64,000 nt of DNA from Kingdonia uniflora (lineage: Eukaryota > Streptophyta > Magnoliopsida > Ranunculales > Circaeasteraceae). Location of the stretch: NCBI GenBank assembly GCA_014058105.1, contig JACGCM010002435.1:1116001-1180000 (forward strand), in the 5' to 3' direction. Positions 42,865 through 55,233 of this stretch are shown here, in pieces; the first letter of the stretch is position 1, and each line of letters opens with the position of its first letter. The notes beneath the pieces are model-generated. The model did not search any database and was not told the DNA's origin. It was given only the letters and a program-made list of their open reading frames with translations. The position numbers and the translations under genes are program-made.

Positions 42865-45800
42865 TCTGGTACACTCCCAGTAACAATTTTCCTTCCTTCT
42901 TGAAGTTTACACTTAGTAAGATCACCAATTTTTGACATAATACGCTCCAGATAGTTAGTTCGCACTAGCTGCATATCACTTTGCACACCATTTACGGTCA
43001 GGTTGTTACAAATCATGTCTTTTTTTCCCAATCTCTTGAACTCGGAAAAAAAAAAAAGAGCTGCCATCATTTCTCTATTTTGCATATCACTTGCCTCGCA
43101 CTTCACCTTGTCATGAACAACAAGCTCTGCAATTTTTCCCTTAGCCTCATTCATCATCCCTTCCAACATTTTACAGCGTTCTTCTATCACCCATTTTCCA
43201 TCCAACGTAGTTTTATTATGGGCTTCCACCATCACCATCATGAATTCATCCATGTGTCCCAACATAGCCATCGATTCGTCCATTACAGACTCAATATGAT
43301 TTATCTCTACAACCCTTTTATCAAGATTTAGTTTAGCTTTCTCAAGATTAGCCTCCAACTTGGCCTTCGCGATAAGCAGTTCCTCTATTTCCATTTGGTA
43401 CTCTAAAGTATTTAACTCCAAAGTTTAACCTGTGTCCTCTAAAGTCTCTATCTTAAGCCATTGTTTTTTTATAACTTTGTTCTATTTATTGTGGGCCTCT
43501 TCTAACTCTTTTTTACCCTCATATTAGTGGCATACCACAATACTTCATATTTACGAGCACGCCCATCTGCCTCCCTCACAGCAGCTTACACTTCTACTTT
43601 TACCACTTCAAGCGTATTTATCTAAAATTGCAAATCTTTAACACTATCTTCATCTTTCTTCAAAACCGCCAACAACTCTGTCATTTTAATTCACGCAGGT
43701 GTTAGTTCTGCCTCCTGTTGGGTTATTCGTTCTGAAATGTTCAAAATGTCTACCTCTTTTTTCTTTACAACTTCCTTTAGCCCCTATATTTTTTTCAGCT
43801 CAATAGCTAGCTCAACCACATTATCATCCCGTTGTTCAGTCAAACGAACCACTATACTTTGCTCTTTCATTACTATGACCTCCATTTTTCCATTTAGCTT
43901 AGTAGCACTTTTCAGTGCTTTCTGATAAAAATATAGATCAGGTTTTAATTTTTCATTTAACACATGCAACGCTTCATACTGGCTTTGAACCTCTACCAGT
44001 TCACCCTGCAACAACTATTAACTTTCACATACATACTAGTTTGCGTATCCAAACAGTTTACATATCATAGTTAGCAATTTTACTCAAGAACATAATACAT
44101 GAGTACTATTAATCCATAGCTCTATTTCATATCTATATTATCAACATAAAGAACATATTTTATTTATCATCAAAAAGTTGTACAAACATCTAATACATAT
44201 GCAAGTTGGTAAGAAACTTAACTACTTTACTTTCGCTTTCTAGAGCTCTGAGAGGACTGCTTCCTATCTTTCAAACTCTTTGACCTATCCACTTGTACGT
44301 CTAAAGGAGCTATAATTGTCCGTTCGAACTGCGACCTTTGCTTGTGATGGATACAGATGCTCCCTCAATTGCATGTGTGCCCTGTACAGACGTTTGCGCG
44401 TTTCCTTTTGCAATACACCTAACGCTCTCAAATTACCTTATACCTTCTTTCTAACAGTTATTTCTTTTGTCAATTGATTTGCTAAGGATGTTTTTTGCTC
44501 CATATTTTGCGTCAACTCATTTTGCAACTCTTTTACCTAATCTTCTAATTTCTTTTGCAACTTTATTTTCTCTTTCCTTAATCTAAAAAATAAAATCCTC
44601 ATTGCTCTTTGATCCTATATTAAGCGAAGAGCATAAGGCAAGGGTCCTACATGACCCCATATAACAAACACACCAGCTCAAGCTGAGCATTTTTTTACCT
44701 CTACACTATGACGATTATGTACTTTTTGAGCTAAAAACATAACTCGAGCTGGGTCAGGTATTACACCCCTTTCCTTCAAAAATTTTATACAATTTTCTTT
44801 TAAACCCCGCTTAATATATACTTTGGCCTCAAAATACAATGTCAAAGCTACCAAAAGCTTTTGAAACCTAGCTTTATCAATCGGGTCAGTAAAACAAATC
44901 AAGTCTTTCAATTTACGTAATAATACCCCCATCTCCTCTTTTTTTCTTAAAACTTCATCTCTTTCTATTTTTATCTTAGCATATTTATACTAGAGGTCAT
45001 ATAATTCTTTAAAGTTTTTCTCTGAATTAGGCTTAACTGTCTTTTCTCATGCTCAGTTTTATTTAATACCTGTCGAATAAGAGCCACGGAATCCCTCGCT
45101 CTACTCAATGATCTCTCCAGGTCAAAAACAGCTTTTCTCAACCGATCTATCTCCTATATAGATTACAAAATCTTTGTCACCATACAAGCATGCAAGTAGA
45201 GAATAATAAAAAACACCTATCAAACTTAACAGTTTTAGACCACACAGAATATAATCTCATCAAAGTCATAATAGAACAGCATAGTTTAAAACAGAATACT
45301 ACAGGCTGATTAAATATTCTTGCTAGTCTTTACCTCAGATGGAGGATCCACTTCACCACTAGTAGCTCAGATTTGTTCAGCTTGAGAAGAAGGTACATTA
45401 GCTAGAGCAGATCGACCCAGATCGATATCAGCAGTAGTCAACCCAATGTAGCAATAAGATTGGACCAGTTGGTCTCTTTCCGTCCGTATCTCTACGAATG
45501 CTTGTGAGATATTTTCATCACGCTCAGACAACTATACATACCATGCTTCAGCCGCCTTCAACTCTTTGGCCTTACTCTCTTTCTCTTTCACGAGCTCCTC
45601 CTCGAGTTCCTTTATCTGAGCCATTTGAGAATCGAGCCTGTGAGTAAGCTTTCCGAACTTCTAGCTCCTACTCTCAATCATCTTTTTAGCTCCCTTCATC
45701 AGCATTGAGAGCTGCCAATACAAGATACAAGATCGGTAAGACATATATCAATCACAAATGGAGCTAATAGAGAATATTAGTACGCACACCCATTGTTTGC

Positions 45801-47771
45801 TCTTGAAATATATCTTCGAGCTGCTGCGGCTTGGTCCCCGCCATCGTAAAATACTTTTGCTCCACTTCTCTCCACTTGTCTACAACCTTCGTATAAGTTT
45901 AGTCACTACCTTCGAGCTCATGCTGCTTCTATTTCTATGACCTCTTTCCGCCACCAAAGGGGCGACCTTATTCACCACCTGATCCTCTACCACACCTTCA
46001 GTAGCAAGCTTACCACCCTTTGTCCCTCCGGCCACCACCATAGTCGAAGGAGAAACTTTTGGCGTTGTCTTTCTCAATCTCCCAACTACTGCCCAATACT
46101 CGTATTCTCTGGCTCTGGCTGTGAGAGACTAGTCAAGACACCTAAAAGAAGATGAGCCTTCTTCTTCGCCGCCATAGCTCGATTCTCGCAAACTCATTAA
46201 ACTTTGGGCACTCTGGAGTCTACCCTCTTATCCCTATGGATACCTAATTTACCTAGTACTTATTTTAGCTTGGTCTGCTCAAGAGCTATGCAGTCGAACA
46301 AGCTTATGTTATCAAGAAAAAAATTGGTATCATGACCTGAGAAACAAAAAATAAGGAAAAGGTTAGCAGCTCAAAGACAAACTGATGGTTGGTCAAGTTG
46401 ACATATGTTACTTACTCGGATTATAATATTTATGGTTCATGGCAACTGCTAGTTCATCTGGAACCTGTATACAATTGCCCCTACCCATACAAGGTTGTCG
46501 TTCCATGGTCTACCCGCAAATTCGAAGTAAAAAAACTTCAGCCTTGTAGAATCACTATACAGGTAACCGCAATTACGACCTTTGACATACTTTAGTCTAC
46601 AAAATTTTAGCACGTTATTTACTACAAACTGCTTTGCAGTCCCGTTCTGTTTCCACTTATCATTCAGTGCCTCACACACCCTCATCATCTCAAATACATT
46701 CCCATTTAATTGGGTAAGGTAATATTGCAATATATTCCTAGCCCCTTTTTGAAAAAATGTCAGAGGAATCCTAAGGCTAAATACAACCTGGCTTAAATAA
46801 TACAAAAACCCATCATTCGGGCTTGCCATCTCCGCCCCATTGTAGTACGAAATTTCTACATCTCCACTAATGCATTTATCCTTTTTCCACATATCTAGGC
46901 AGGGAACTTGGTAGTATACCCCTTCCTCCCCTTTTCCTTATACATAAGTCCTAAACCAATAGCCTTGCTCCATCACATAATTTCCTCACTCTCCTTTTAA
47001 CTTCTTAAATTTCAAAAATTCTTTCCCTACATCTACTCCTTCAGGATATATGAAAAATGAATTATCTTTCACCTTTGTATCATCTTCTTCCATTTTTTTA
47101 TTTACTTCACTGGGTTCTTCAACCTTATCTACAGTCTCTTCCATACCACTACAATCGTCCTCCCTACCTGACGATGATGTTTCCTCTGAACTTGATAATA
47201 CAGCAAAAAATTTACCCGTGGGCTTTATGTTTTTGAACGTATAATGGACCTATTGATACACACAACCTTTTATTATTTTCTATACATCTATGACATGTTA
47301 TACCATATACACAGCAGAAACAACCCCTCTCATGCATTTTGCTCAGTTAAGGCACTTATTTTCAAACTTTCCAAAAATAAAATAAAATCATTTTTACCTT
47401 TCCCTCTTCTTCTTCAAAAACAATTTTCTCTCTCTAGATTTTGTTCCCATACCCAAAAGCTAATGTAAAACAGTAAAAATACAGGCAAACAATTAGTTTT
47501 TGGCCCTTACATTCTCAACTTTGATATCCCTAAATCAATCCCATACAAAGGCGATGAACATATAACATCATATATAAAGCACTAGACAATACAATCAAAA
47601 TAGAAGAACAAGTTACTTACATGTACTTGAAGAACCACAATCTTCTACTTTACCCACACGTTTCACAGAGATTGACCGCTCCCGTTGTTTCTTCAACAAT
47701 TTGTTTTCACCAGACGAAGCTTTCTCTACCAAATTACATTTAAAACTCAAACATTTCCTCTCTCTAGACAT
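42865..47771 (-). pseudogene. Tat-E main antisense gene
   Basis: The first exon starts at ATG 47769-47771 (MSRERKCLSFKCNLVEKASS) and ends at a good donor (ACAT/GTAAGT) after 47621. Downstream are an acidic linker (MEETVDKVEEPSEVNKKMEE), then a domain related to that of the 'putative gypsy-type transposon' proteins at 46892-46449 (YLSQVVFSLRIPLTFFQKGA, NVFEMMRVCEALNDKWKQNG, FCRLKYVKGRNCGYLY). A basic linker follows near 46150-45880, then coiled coils at 45760-45330, 44932-44678, 44014-43784 and 43421-42865 (EELLIAKAKLEANLEKAKLN). The frame continues beyond CACTA-2 at 20257. It is larger than the homologues of Tat-B and -C. Several stops interrupt it. Confidence 0.6.
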
Positions 47772-47836
47772 ATTGGTTATACGTCTTTTCTCAATCTCTT
47801 TAACTGTAGATAATTTATGAGGGAGAAAGAGATGAG

Positions 47837-47844
47837 TTTTTATA
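47837..47844 (-). promoter_or_regulatory. TATA box of Tat-E main antisense gene
   Basis: TATAAAAA on the minus strand in the context GAGTATAAAAACTCATC. It lies 66 nt upstream of the ATG at 47771 and is followed by a C/T-rich leader, a plausible plant core promoter. Confidence 0.6.
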
Positions 47845-48359
47845 CTCTTCCTTAGTTTATAAAACAATGGCTCTTTCAGACACGTGTCAGTCACCCCTAC
47901 TACCTCTACAGGCACGTCTTCTCGTCTTACAACATCATCATGACTTCTGCGATAATATCGACTGCCATCACGTCCATCTCTACCATCTGCCATTAAAAAA
48001 ATTGGTCCCTTTTTCCCAAAATAATATACACGATCAATCACCTTGCTTTTATACTCAACCAAGATTATACCATAATATACGCCATTCCTAAAATAGTTCA
48101 ATATTTAAAATTTAAAATTATCTACAAAGCTGTTAGAGCCAGACAGCTGTAATGCACAATATTCGCCACATGAGAAATTTAGAAAATACATGGATCTTAT
48201 TTATTTCAGTTCACATATTTAATCTGTATTATTCTATATTCAACAGATGAAAAAAATAGGATACCGCAAATAGATTAATTCTTTATTTTGAGCTCTCAAA
48301 GTTGGAGCTTACAATCACATGTAGTTACATTAAAAGAAGCCCAGATGATTTACTATACC

Positions 48360-48610
48360 TTACGGTATTATCTCCCCTCCTGCTACTCTTTCATCCTCTT
48401 CAGTAAATTTGTCCCGTGCGATCTCTCGGACAGCTTCTTTTCGTAAAGTTGGATCCAACAGCAACTCACAGAACATGTCACGCCAAAAAAACTATCATAC
48501 TTTGCACATCTTCCATTGTTATCTAGCCTGCCTAACTTTAACGGTCACTCTGGTAATACAATATTATAAGGCAGCAGAAAAAAGTACCGCTCATAGAGTT
48601 TAACGACTTT
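48360..48610 (-). pseudogene. Tat-E antisense small ORF 2 (degraded)
   Basis: The minus strand has an ATG at about 48510 (MEDVQSMIVFLA) and then, after a frame change, CELLLDPTLRKEAVREIARD with KFTEEDERVAGGEI. The stretch is short and acidic, and lies between ORF 1 and the main gene as in the other elements. Homology with the Tat-C/D ORF 2 is weak by eye. Confidence 0.35.
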
Positions 48611-49800
48611 GATATTCAGCCTACCTTCCCTGCCTGATGAATACACTGGGAATGTGTCCTCACCATGGTCACTTGCAATCACTCAACAACAAGTTTTCTC
48701 TGCAGAAGATACAAGGCATAGTAGATAAGGATTACCACTTTATATAGCCAATATGTAGATCTCTGGACACCATCAAAATGGCCTTACCAATAGATTTTGA
48801 GGAAGGATATATTTTACAAGAACAAACTTTCGGAAATAAAAATATAAGAAAAAGCCCGAGAATATTTTGACGGCTAATACTTTCCATTTTGCAAAATATC
48901 TCCTCAAATCTTATTCACACAGATAATACATCTGCAAAAATAGCGTTCGCATCAAATATTTAAGTACTTCCGACAGTAGCTCAAATAAAGCACCTACGGA
49001 CAAATATTATTTACCTACCTACATCGAGACATCTTTCAGTCAGTTCAAAGCAAGAACTTGGAAACATACCAATCTTCTCAACACCGTGCAATCATCTAAG
49101 CGACTTGTTTGCTTGCATTCACCAAACGACCTCAATACATTTTTTGGACTTCTCACTTTTTCTACCTCACTTTCCACTACCTATACTTATATACACACTG
49201 AGTTCACTACAGTTCGATTTGTTCACAAATATTCCACAACAACTTGATCTCTGTCACACCAACATATTTCCATAATTCATCTCCACTATTTTTACCTTCT
49301 CAAATTTTGATTCATATACAGTTCAAATTATTATTTTTATTTCCCAGTGCCCAACAAGTCAATTCACAAAGAATGCTAGACATATAAAGTAGAAGTTCAA
49401 AATACAGAATAAAGTTGGCAAAACAAAGATATTTTATTAGCTTGAATATTTCTTACATCTCAAACTCTACAAAATAGTTTACAGATAACAAGTCTTCCAG
49501 ACATTCTTTACAGATTGTTGTGCAAATTACATTACATCAATTCACAGTCTGAAACTCATCTTCAAGAAAAATTAAAGTTGAAAAATTAAAGCATTTTTCC
49601 AAACTCTGATCCCCTGCAAGGATGGCCCAGGCAATCCAGGAACTGGAAATTACTGAGAGAGTTAAGGTGTCCGTGCTTAAACTAACCCTCCATAGGAGAA
49701 TCTTCTTCATGACAAGAGATGATGATTGTGTAGAAGAAAAAGCCACCACCACCACCATCTCTTCCACCATAACCCCTACCACCCTGCATGACAGAGAATG
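48611..49800. other. Tat-E antisense module spacer
   Basis: AT-rich stretch between small ORFs 1 and 2. A 99-codon minus-strand ORF (49836-49537) contains a Val-rich segment encoded by a GGT/GTG microsatellite and looks incidental. No other gene is recognised. Confidence 0.3.
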
Positions 49801-49810
49801 AAGGAAGGTC

Positions 49811-50143
49811 CTATTTTTTAGAAAGAATCCACTCACCAGCAGGGTACCGATGAGACTCCCTTAGACGAACGCCTGCCACTTCATCTTCAATTATAATAGC
49901 TTCCTCTACTAATAGACAAAGCCTATTCCTGTGCTCCGCCTCTGATGTCAACAGATAATGGAAGCACACCATTTGATGATGGTCATCCTCCACCACCTCT
50001 TCATATGTTACACCGTGGAAGGTAGAACTCACTGGAATCGGCGTAGGAAGACTTAAAGGCTTATTTTCAAAGTATTGGAAGTTTAATTCTTCCACTTTCG
50101 CAAGAATCCTAGCCTTTCGAGACTGCTTTCTAGTGGTTACCAT
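49811..50143 (-). CDS. Tat-E antisense small ORF 1
   Basis: An open frame of 110 codons: MVTTRKQSRKARILAKVEEL, then PVSSTFHGVTYEEVVEDDHH and EAIIIEDEVAGVRLRESHRY. The minus-strand TATAAATAA box at 50268-50276 lies about 125 nt upstream. It resembles the Tat-D frame near 53230 (ARKVRLDIKVAEVEERYFWY). The N-terminus is basic, the rest acidic, and no family is recognised. It is the first unit of the antisense module next to the 3' LTR and the most intact copy here. Confidence 0.5.
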   Translation of the reverse strand: MVTTRKQSRKARILAKVEELNFQYFENKPLSLPTPIPVSSTFHGVTYEEVVEDDHHQMVCFHYLLTSEAEHRNRLCLLVEEAIIIEDEVAGVRLRESHRYPAGEWILSKK

Positions 50144-50490
50144 CCTCTCAATAGAAGGAAGGATACAGACAACAACAAGAAGATTACATAAAATAGAAGG
50201 AAAAATAGATAAGGCAAAGTCCAGAGAAACACTTTATTAATCACAACTGCAACAATAAGACAAAATGTTATTTATACCGCAATCAACATTAAAGACAACT
50301 TTCCAATTCCCAATGTCAGATGGAATTCACATGCAGCAATATTGACCAAAACCATTAGTTCAAGGAAACCCAATAGCCACAACAGATATTCATGAAGATG
50401 TATTTGAAATGGTTTCCCAATATTAATTACAGTATTTATGAAGCTTCTTAACCAATACCACTCACCCATAATGCTTCTCGTACTCTTGGC

Positions 50491-50504
50491 TAAGAGGGGG
50501 CGGT
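50491..50504 (+). promoter_or_regulatory. Tat-E polypurine tract
   Basis: TAAGAGGGGGCGGT ends right before the LTR start TGTAACGGC on the plus strand, at the proper site for plus-strand priming. Confidence 0.65.
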
Positions 50505-51077
50505 TGTAACGGCTTATTCCGCATCTTGAACTAAAGCTTCATCTTTAACCATCATACGACTACTCGACCTCGCCAGTATACACGCGGTACATTTATGGTA
50601 CATTGTGAAAATAGCTACAGAGTTCTATTCATCATTTTTGACCTCTACATCAATAGCTCAAGTCAACAAGCACTCTGTCATTAATGAAGCCATTACAAGA
50701 TAACAAGATCAAACTGTTATACAATCAGTTCAAAGACTATCAAATATATATTGTAATGTCCATTATTAAGAATAAAAATGGTCATCAAACAGTCATATTA
50801 TAAGACCTATAAGTAGGACCAGAGAATTCTATGATGAAGGACGGATGAATCCTCACTTAAATACTATATACAAAATTACTCAGAACATTCTTTGTAATAG
50901 TTAGCAATCATCAATAACATCTTTCTTTCTAAACCCTCAAGAGAGGTCATGGTTTTTAACCTATTCAAAGGTTTTCTACGCTAAACTTTGAGCTAGCATT
51001 CGTTCATTGTTCCTCTAAATGCTCTGATTATTATTTGTATAAAGACTAAGTTTAAAATATAAAATTAGGCAATTACA
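50505..51077 (+). repeat. Tat-E 3' LTR
   Basis: It starts TGTAACGGCTTATTCCGC, comparable to TGTAGTAACATATTTCCC of Tat-C. The R/U5-like block (AACCCTCAAGAGAGGTCATGG, then GGTTTTCTACGCTAAACTTT) is the plus-strand counterpart of the Tat-C block with CCTCCTCGAGGTAGTAG and TTTCTACGTAAAG. The right end, AATTACA at about 51077, is inferred from the CATTACA end of Tat-C. The paired 5' LTR is not in the window. Confidence 0.6.
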
Positions 51078-52061
51078 ATACCCGCCCTTAAACTTGTACA
51101 ATCTTGGATCTTCACACTCATAGTAATAGATAGGATCTTCTTCCAGACCCAATTCTATTGCAGGCACCAATACAAAATTTCCTCCCGCTTCACTTAACAA
51201 GAAGACTTAGTTGCCAAATCTTTCGACCTTCTCCCAAACCATTTTAGAGAGATCCAATTTAAAGACGTCCATGTGTCTAACAGCAAATGATGTTGTATAA
51301 ATTTTGTAAACCATAAACACTTTTCTACAAGAGTCAACGAAATAACGTGAGTAATTATAATAATCTGATTGCAATAACGATAAGACAGGTTCCTTATCTT
51401 TGTGGTACTCTATAATTGTTTTATCAACGCAAACGTCTAAAATTAAGATCCCTTGATCACGATGCGTATAGAACTTTATGTTGGAACATATGGTACCACC
51501 ATGAGGGCCGCATATGTAACCACCTTCAGGGTAATAATCTCTTGGAAATTTTGGTTTATTGCCGGGTTTTAGTATTTGTGGAGTCCAGTAGTTATCCCTA
51601 GGCTGGCAAAACATAATCCAGTAAGTAGAAAGTAACATTACTACATAGTTGGGATCTGTTGGGGCAGCTGTTTTGATTATTTGAATCCATGATCGGGATT
51701 TAAAGTCAGAAGGCCGGAATGGTGGGAGAAAAACTTTACTCAATGAAGTTGGATTGAAAATAAAATACTCATAGTTATCCACAAAACAACTTACCATTAG
51801 CAACCAACCATGGGACGAAGAAGAGTAACCCATCATTCCCCGCATCTCGGGGTACACTTCAGGCAGAGTAAGTTTCATCACATAGATTGAAGAAAGTCTG
51901 ATTACAATATTTCTTCGTGTGAGGGGAAACCAGAGCTGGGCCATAAGAAATATATGGAGTTAAACCTCTCGACCTCTCCATGACAACAATTGCTGACTCT
52001 TCTTCATAGAGTGTCATAATTTTTACTCTTCTTTTTTGGGTAATTAGTATCACTTATAGCA
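51060..52061 (-). pseudogene. DUF295-family protein pseudogene
   Basis: Minus strand. The first part (52053-51870) reads TPYISYGPALVSPHTKKYCN then QTFFNLCDETYS. After a frameshift near 51865, the long frame 51944-51207 gives LPEVYPEMRGMMGYSSSSHG-WLLMV, DNYEYFIFNPTSLSKVFLPP, FKLDLSKMVWEKVERFGN. A TAG there is followed in frame by VFLLSEAGGNFVLVPAIELG. This is the DUF295 (KIB-type beta-propeller) fold of plant F-box-like proteins. No F-box is seen upstream. The 3' end meets the Tat-E LTR, so the element inserted near the C-terminus. It is a host-type gene, dead through a frameshift and a stop. Confidence 0.8.
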
Positions 52062-52538
52062 ACTATGGGGATATGAAAAGTTGAGTAACCAAATCGAAGG
52101 ATGTTTTACCTAAAATAATGAAAAGATCAAATTTTTATCTTCAGAGGGAGATTAAAAATACTATGAAGGTTTAACCTTAAACTGTGAGAAAAAAAAGAAC
52201 TTTTTTTATCTTCAATGGAGAGACATAGAGGGAGAACTTACCAGTTAATGGGATCTCAACTCCTTCCTTGGTCTTGAAAATAGCTAGTTAAAGACATTAT
52301 ATTAACTTCTCCTACTTTTTCAAAATCCTCTTGTTCTTGAGTGGAGTCATCCCTTGGATTGGCTGCAGACCTTACTGAGATAGTTTTTTGCGTTGTAGGC
52401 TCCAAAATAGACTTTCCCTCTATTTAACCTAATAGGGCTTGAGTGGTCTTCCCATTATACCTTCAAGTCTTAATAAAAAGTAACACTAGGTCCTACCAAC
52501 CTAAATTTGGTGCAACAATTGGGCATAGCCAATATTAC
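52062..52538 (-). other. Possible Gag leader of another Tat element
   Basis: On the minus strand the bases after the LTR (TATTGGCTATGCCCAATTG) sit where a primer site should be. A frame beyond reads ILEPTTQKTISVRSAANPRD then DSTQEQEDFEKVGEVNIMSL, similar in composition to Gag N-termini of Tat elements. If correct, the LTR at 52539 is shared by two internal regions. The evidence is thin. Confidence 0.35.
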
Positions 52539-52999
52539 TATAATGGCGAGCTTTCCGGTTGGTAAACTTTACCAATACTTTAGTAAAGTGACTATGACAC
52601 CGTAGATTTTTCCTAGAAACTCAGTAAAGCCTGAGAATAACCATAACCTCAAGGAGGATTTGGTGATCTAAATCCACTATGTTCTAATGTATTATACTTC
52701 CAGAGAGATTGAGTAGAGTATTACAATAAAATTTAGACAGATATTTCAGGGAGTATTGAAATATGCCCTGCCTGTATTTATAGATGGATACAAGCAGGTT
52801 AAAAATATTTTTCCTATCTTTATGGGCGGTAGGCAAACTTTACAGATCATGTACTATGGTTTTTTTTACCAAGTGTAACGGCTACTTGTGGAGGGCCTAG
52901 ATCTGTAATTATGGTTTTGACGTCTTCTCGAATGATAAGAAACCTTCGACATGATTATGTTAGCTTATCCTTATCAAATCTAGGGAATATGCTACTACA
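52539..52999 (-). repeat. Tat-D 3' LTR
   Basis: About 461 bp, homologous to both Tat-C LTRs (TTTACCAATACTTTAGTAAAG, GAAACTCAGTAAAGCCTGAG, TGCCTGTATTTATAG, and the end GGGAATATGCTACTACA). The minus-strand polypurine tract GAATGGGACGAT follows on the right (53000-53011), so this is the 3' LTR of the element whose antisense module lies at 53170-55233. Confidence 0.85.
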
Positions 53000-53173
53000 A
53001 TCGTCCCATTCTCAATACAATTACTTATTGCAGTGCTGAAAAGAACATTTTGAACCTTGTAGTATTAAATCTTGCCTAGGAAAAGATGTTTGTGGAATAA
53101 AATTCCCTGATTTCAGTACAAATGTAAGGCAAGTATATTTGATTGGTGTTACATATCTTTTGGGAACTTTTTC

Positions 53174-53560
53174 TATATATATAAATGTAGAGTAATGGTG
53201 AGAACTCATGCATGTCGTCAGTAAGATGCAAAGAAAGTTCGTTTGGACATTAAGGTGGCTGAAGTGGAGGAACGGTACTTTTGGTATCTTTTGGTTTTCA
53301 ATGTACTGCCTCCTCGGGGAGCTTTAGACGTTAGAGGTAAATTACCATAACAGGTGGAAGTGGAAGTTGATTGCTAGTTTTGGTATGGTATTTTTATAGA
53401 GGAAGTGCTTGAGACCAACCACCGTCGAGCTATCCTTAGGTATATTACAAAGGATGAGATTAGGCAAGAAGACATTCTTATTGCTGGAGGAGTGCTTACT
53501 TCTTCCGGACAAGTAAATCATGTGCCTTGTTTTAAGTGTAATTATATTTAAACAAGTGAT
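53174..53560 (+). pseudogene. Tat-D antisense small ORF 1
   Basis: A TATATATAAAT box at about 53174-53184 precedes a frame reading DARKVRLDIKVAEVEERYFW then VFNVLPPRGALDVRGKLP-stop and LETNHRRAILRYITKDEIRQ-EDILIAGG. The N-terminal part is similar to Tat-E small ORF 1 (50143). Stops are present. Confidence 0.45.
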
Positions 53561-53679
53561 GTAATCTTCTCGATGATAATAAAATAATTTTGGATTGAAG
53601 GTTTCTCAATGTTTGTAGTAGTAACGATATTCTTGTCAAATAATTTTATTGAAATTTGAATTGTAGTTACAACTGTCCC

Positions 53680-54070
53680 GATAAAAAGGAAAGATACGGT
53701 TTAGGTTTTCAAAGAATAGTGGCTAGGTGCATCCCTTTAGGTAATGTATTAATGTATAAAGAATTAGATGTACAGTCTCTTTTTATGAGTATAAGAACTA
53801 CAATTGTAAAGATGGTAAGAATAGAGGAGGTTGGGATGTGTGCAGATAGATTAGAGCAACATTGTAAGAGTTTATTGTCTTTTAGGAGGTAAATCGCTCA
53901 GGAATTTAAGAAAAGACGTGCTAAGAGAGCTTCTAGACGGTTAGCTGAAGGGTCTCGAAGGGGTGTGTTAAATAGTCACATGGGTCCTATAAATACGCCT
54001 TCGGGTGGTACTGAGGAGATTGGTGTTCTTATTGAAAGAGCTATAGTTGCAAAGGAGAAGGATATCTAAG
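53680..54070 (+). pseudogene. Tat-D antisense small ORF 2
   Basis: The frame reads VARCIPLGNVLMYKELDVQS and LFMSIRTTIVKMVRIEEVGM, then a stop, then basic EFKKRRAKRASRRLAEGSRR and NSHMGPINTPSGG. It is clearly homologous to Tat-C at 27159-27420. A TATAAATA box (53988-53995) overlaps the 3' part, so the promoter of the main gene lies inside ORF 2, as in Tat-C. Confidence 0.5.
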
Positions 54071-54850
54071 TAGCATGTTTTTATTTATTTTTGATTCAAT
54101 GTTTGTTTTTATTTGAATGATGATTTGGTGAAAACCTATTGCAGATAATACCTATGGAAATGACATATATGAAGGAATTTGAGTAAGGATTAGGATTTGT
54201 TTGATAAATTTGTAAAAAATATTGTTTAGGGTTTTTAATTTTGCATGTGATTTGGGGAGTTAATTGGTATGTCATTGATGTTGAAGGGTGTTCGTGATAA
54301 TAATAATCTGGTGTCGTGCTTATTGGGGTTTGGTCTGATTTGTTGTGACGTGGAGAGAAAATTAATTTTGGTAATCATAGGCATTACAGTGGGTGTTTAG
54401 GAATTTTATGGAGTTGATTTGATTGTTTTGGAGGTGTAAGAAATTAGGAAAGTTTGATGGCCTAATTTTATGGTGTATTGGACCGAAAATGGCGCCTGTA
54501 ATACTATAAATTTAGAAATTATGATTGTGGCCTTTTTGGCAAGAAATTGGGTCATCTTCGAGAAGCTTGAATGCCCTATTGAATAACTTCGATAAACTTT
54601 GATAAGTGTTAATGTTAGAACTTGTGTAAATTAATTCTAACAAGTCGAGAACTGATGAAATAATGTCGAAGAAAAAAAATGTTGAAACTTGGAAAAAATT
54701 AGATTTTATAGGGCTCGAGAACTAGATAATAGCATATAGAATGATGTTTTTGAAAGCAATCTTTGATAACAGTTATTTTAATAACAAATAGTAATATATT
54801 TTGTAGAAGATATGGTATCTCACTAACTTAAAAAAGGAATTATTATTTTC

Positions 54851-55233
54851 AGGTTAAAAAATGGTTGAATCAGTTCAAAACATTAATTGTCCTAATGCTA
54901 GTGCAGAAGGAATTTTTGATAATCTTGTTAATGTGGAACCAATAATAATCAATGTAACTACCTATGCACAAGAGTTGGGTAGGAGTTACAGGGTTGGGGA
55001 TATTAGTGTTCATGTTGCTCATGAGAATCGAGCCAGGTTGGAGACTGGGGTTATTGATGTTTCTGATGGAGAAAGAACATAGACTGATGTGGAATATGAA
55101 CCCCAGACAAGTGATCCAGAAAAATGTGCTGGTAGGGGTTGAGAAGGAGGTGAGTTAGAGGTAGATTTGAATATCGACGGAGAGTGTTATGGGGATGGGG
55201 TGGATACAAATGAAATTCTGAATTTCAAGATGA
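54851..55233 (+). pseudogene. Tat-D main antisense gene, N-terminal fragment
   Basis: The acceptor TTTTCAG/GTTAAAAA stands just before ATG 54861 (MVESVQNINCPNASAEGIFD). The acidic N-terminus runs 73 codons to a stop at 55080-55082 and then GEGGELEVDLNIDGECYGDG-like sequence in another frame. CACTA-3 inserted at 55234 cuts it off before the conserved domain. The N-terminus resembles those of Tat-B and Tat-C only in style. Confidence 0.5.

Noticed and set aside
42981..43331. 116-codon plus-strand ORF with a His run
   Set aside because: Antisense of the Tat-E coiled-coil gene; the His run comes from an ATG-rich codon stretch on the other strand.
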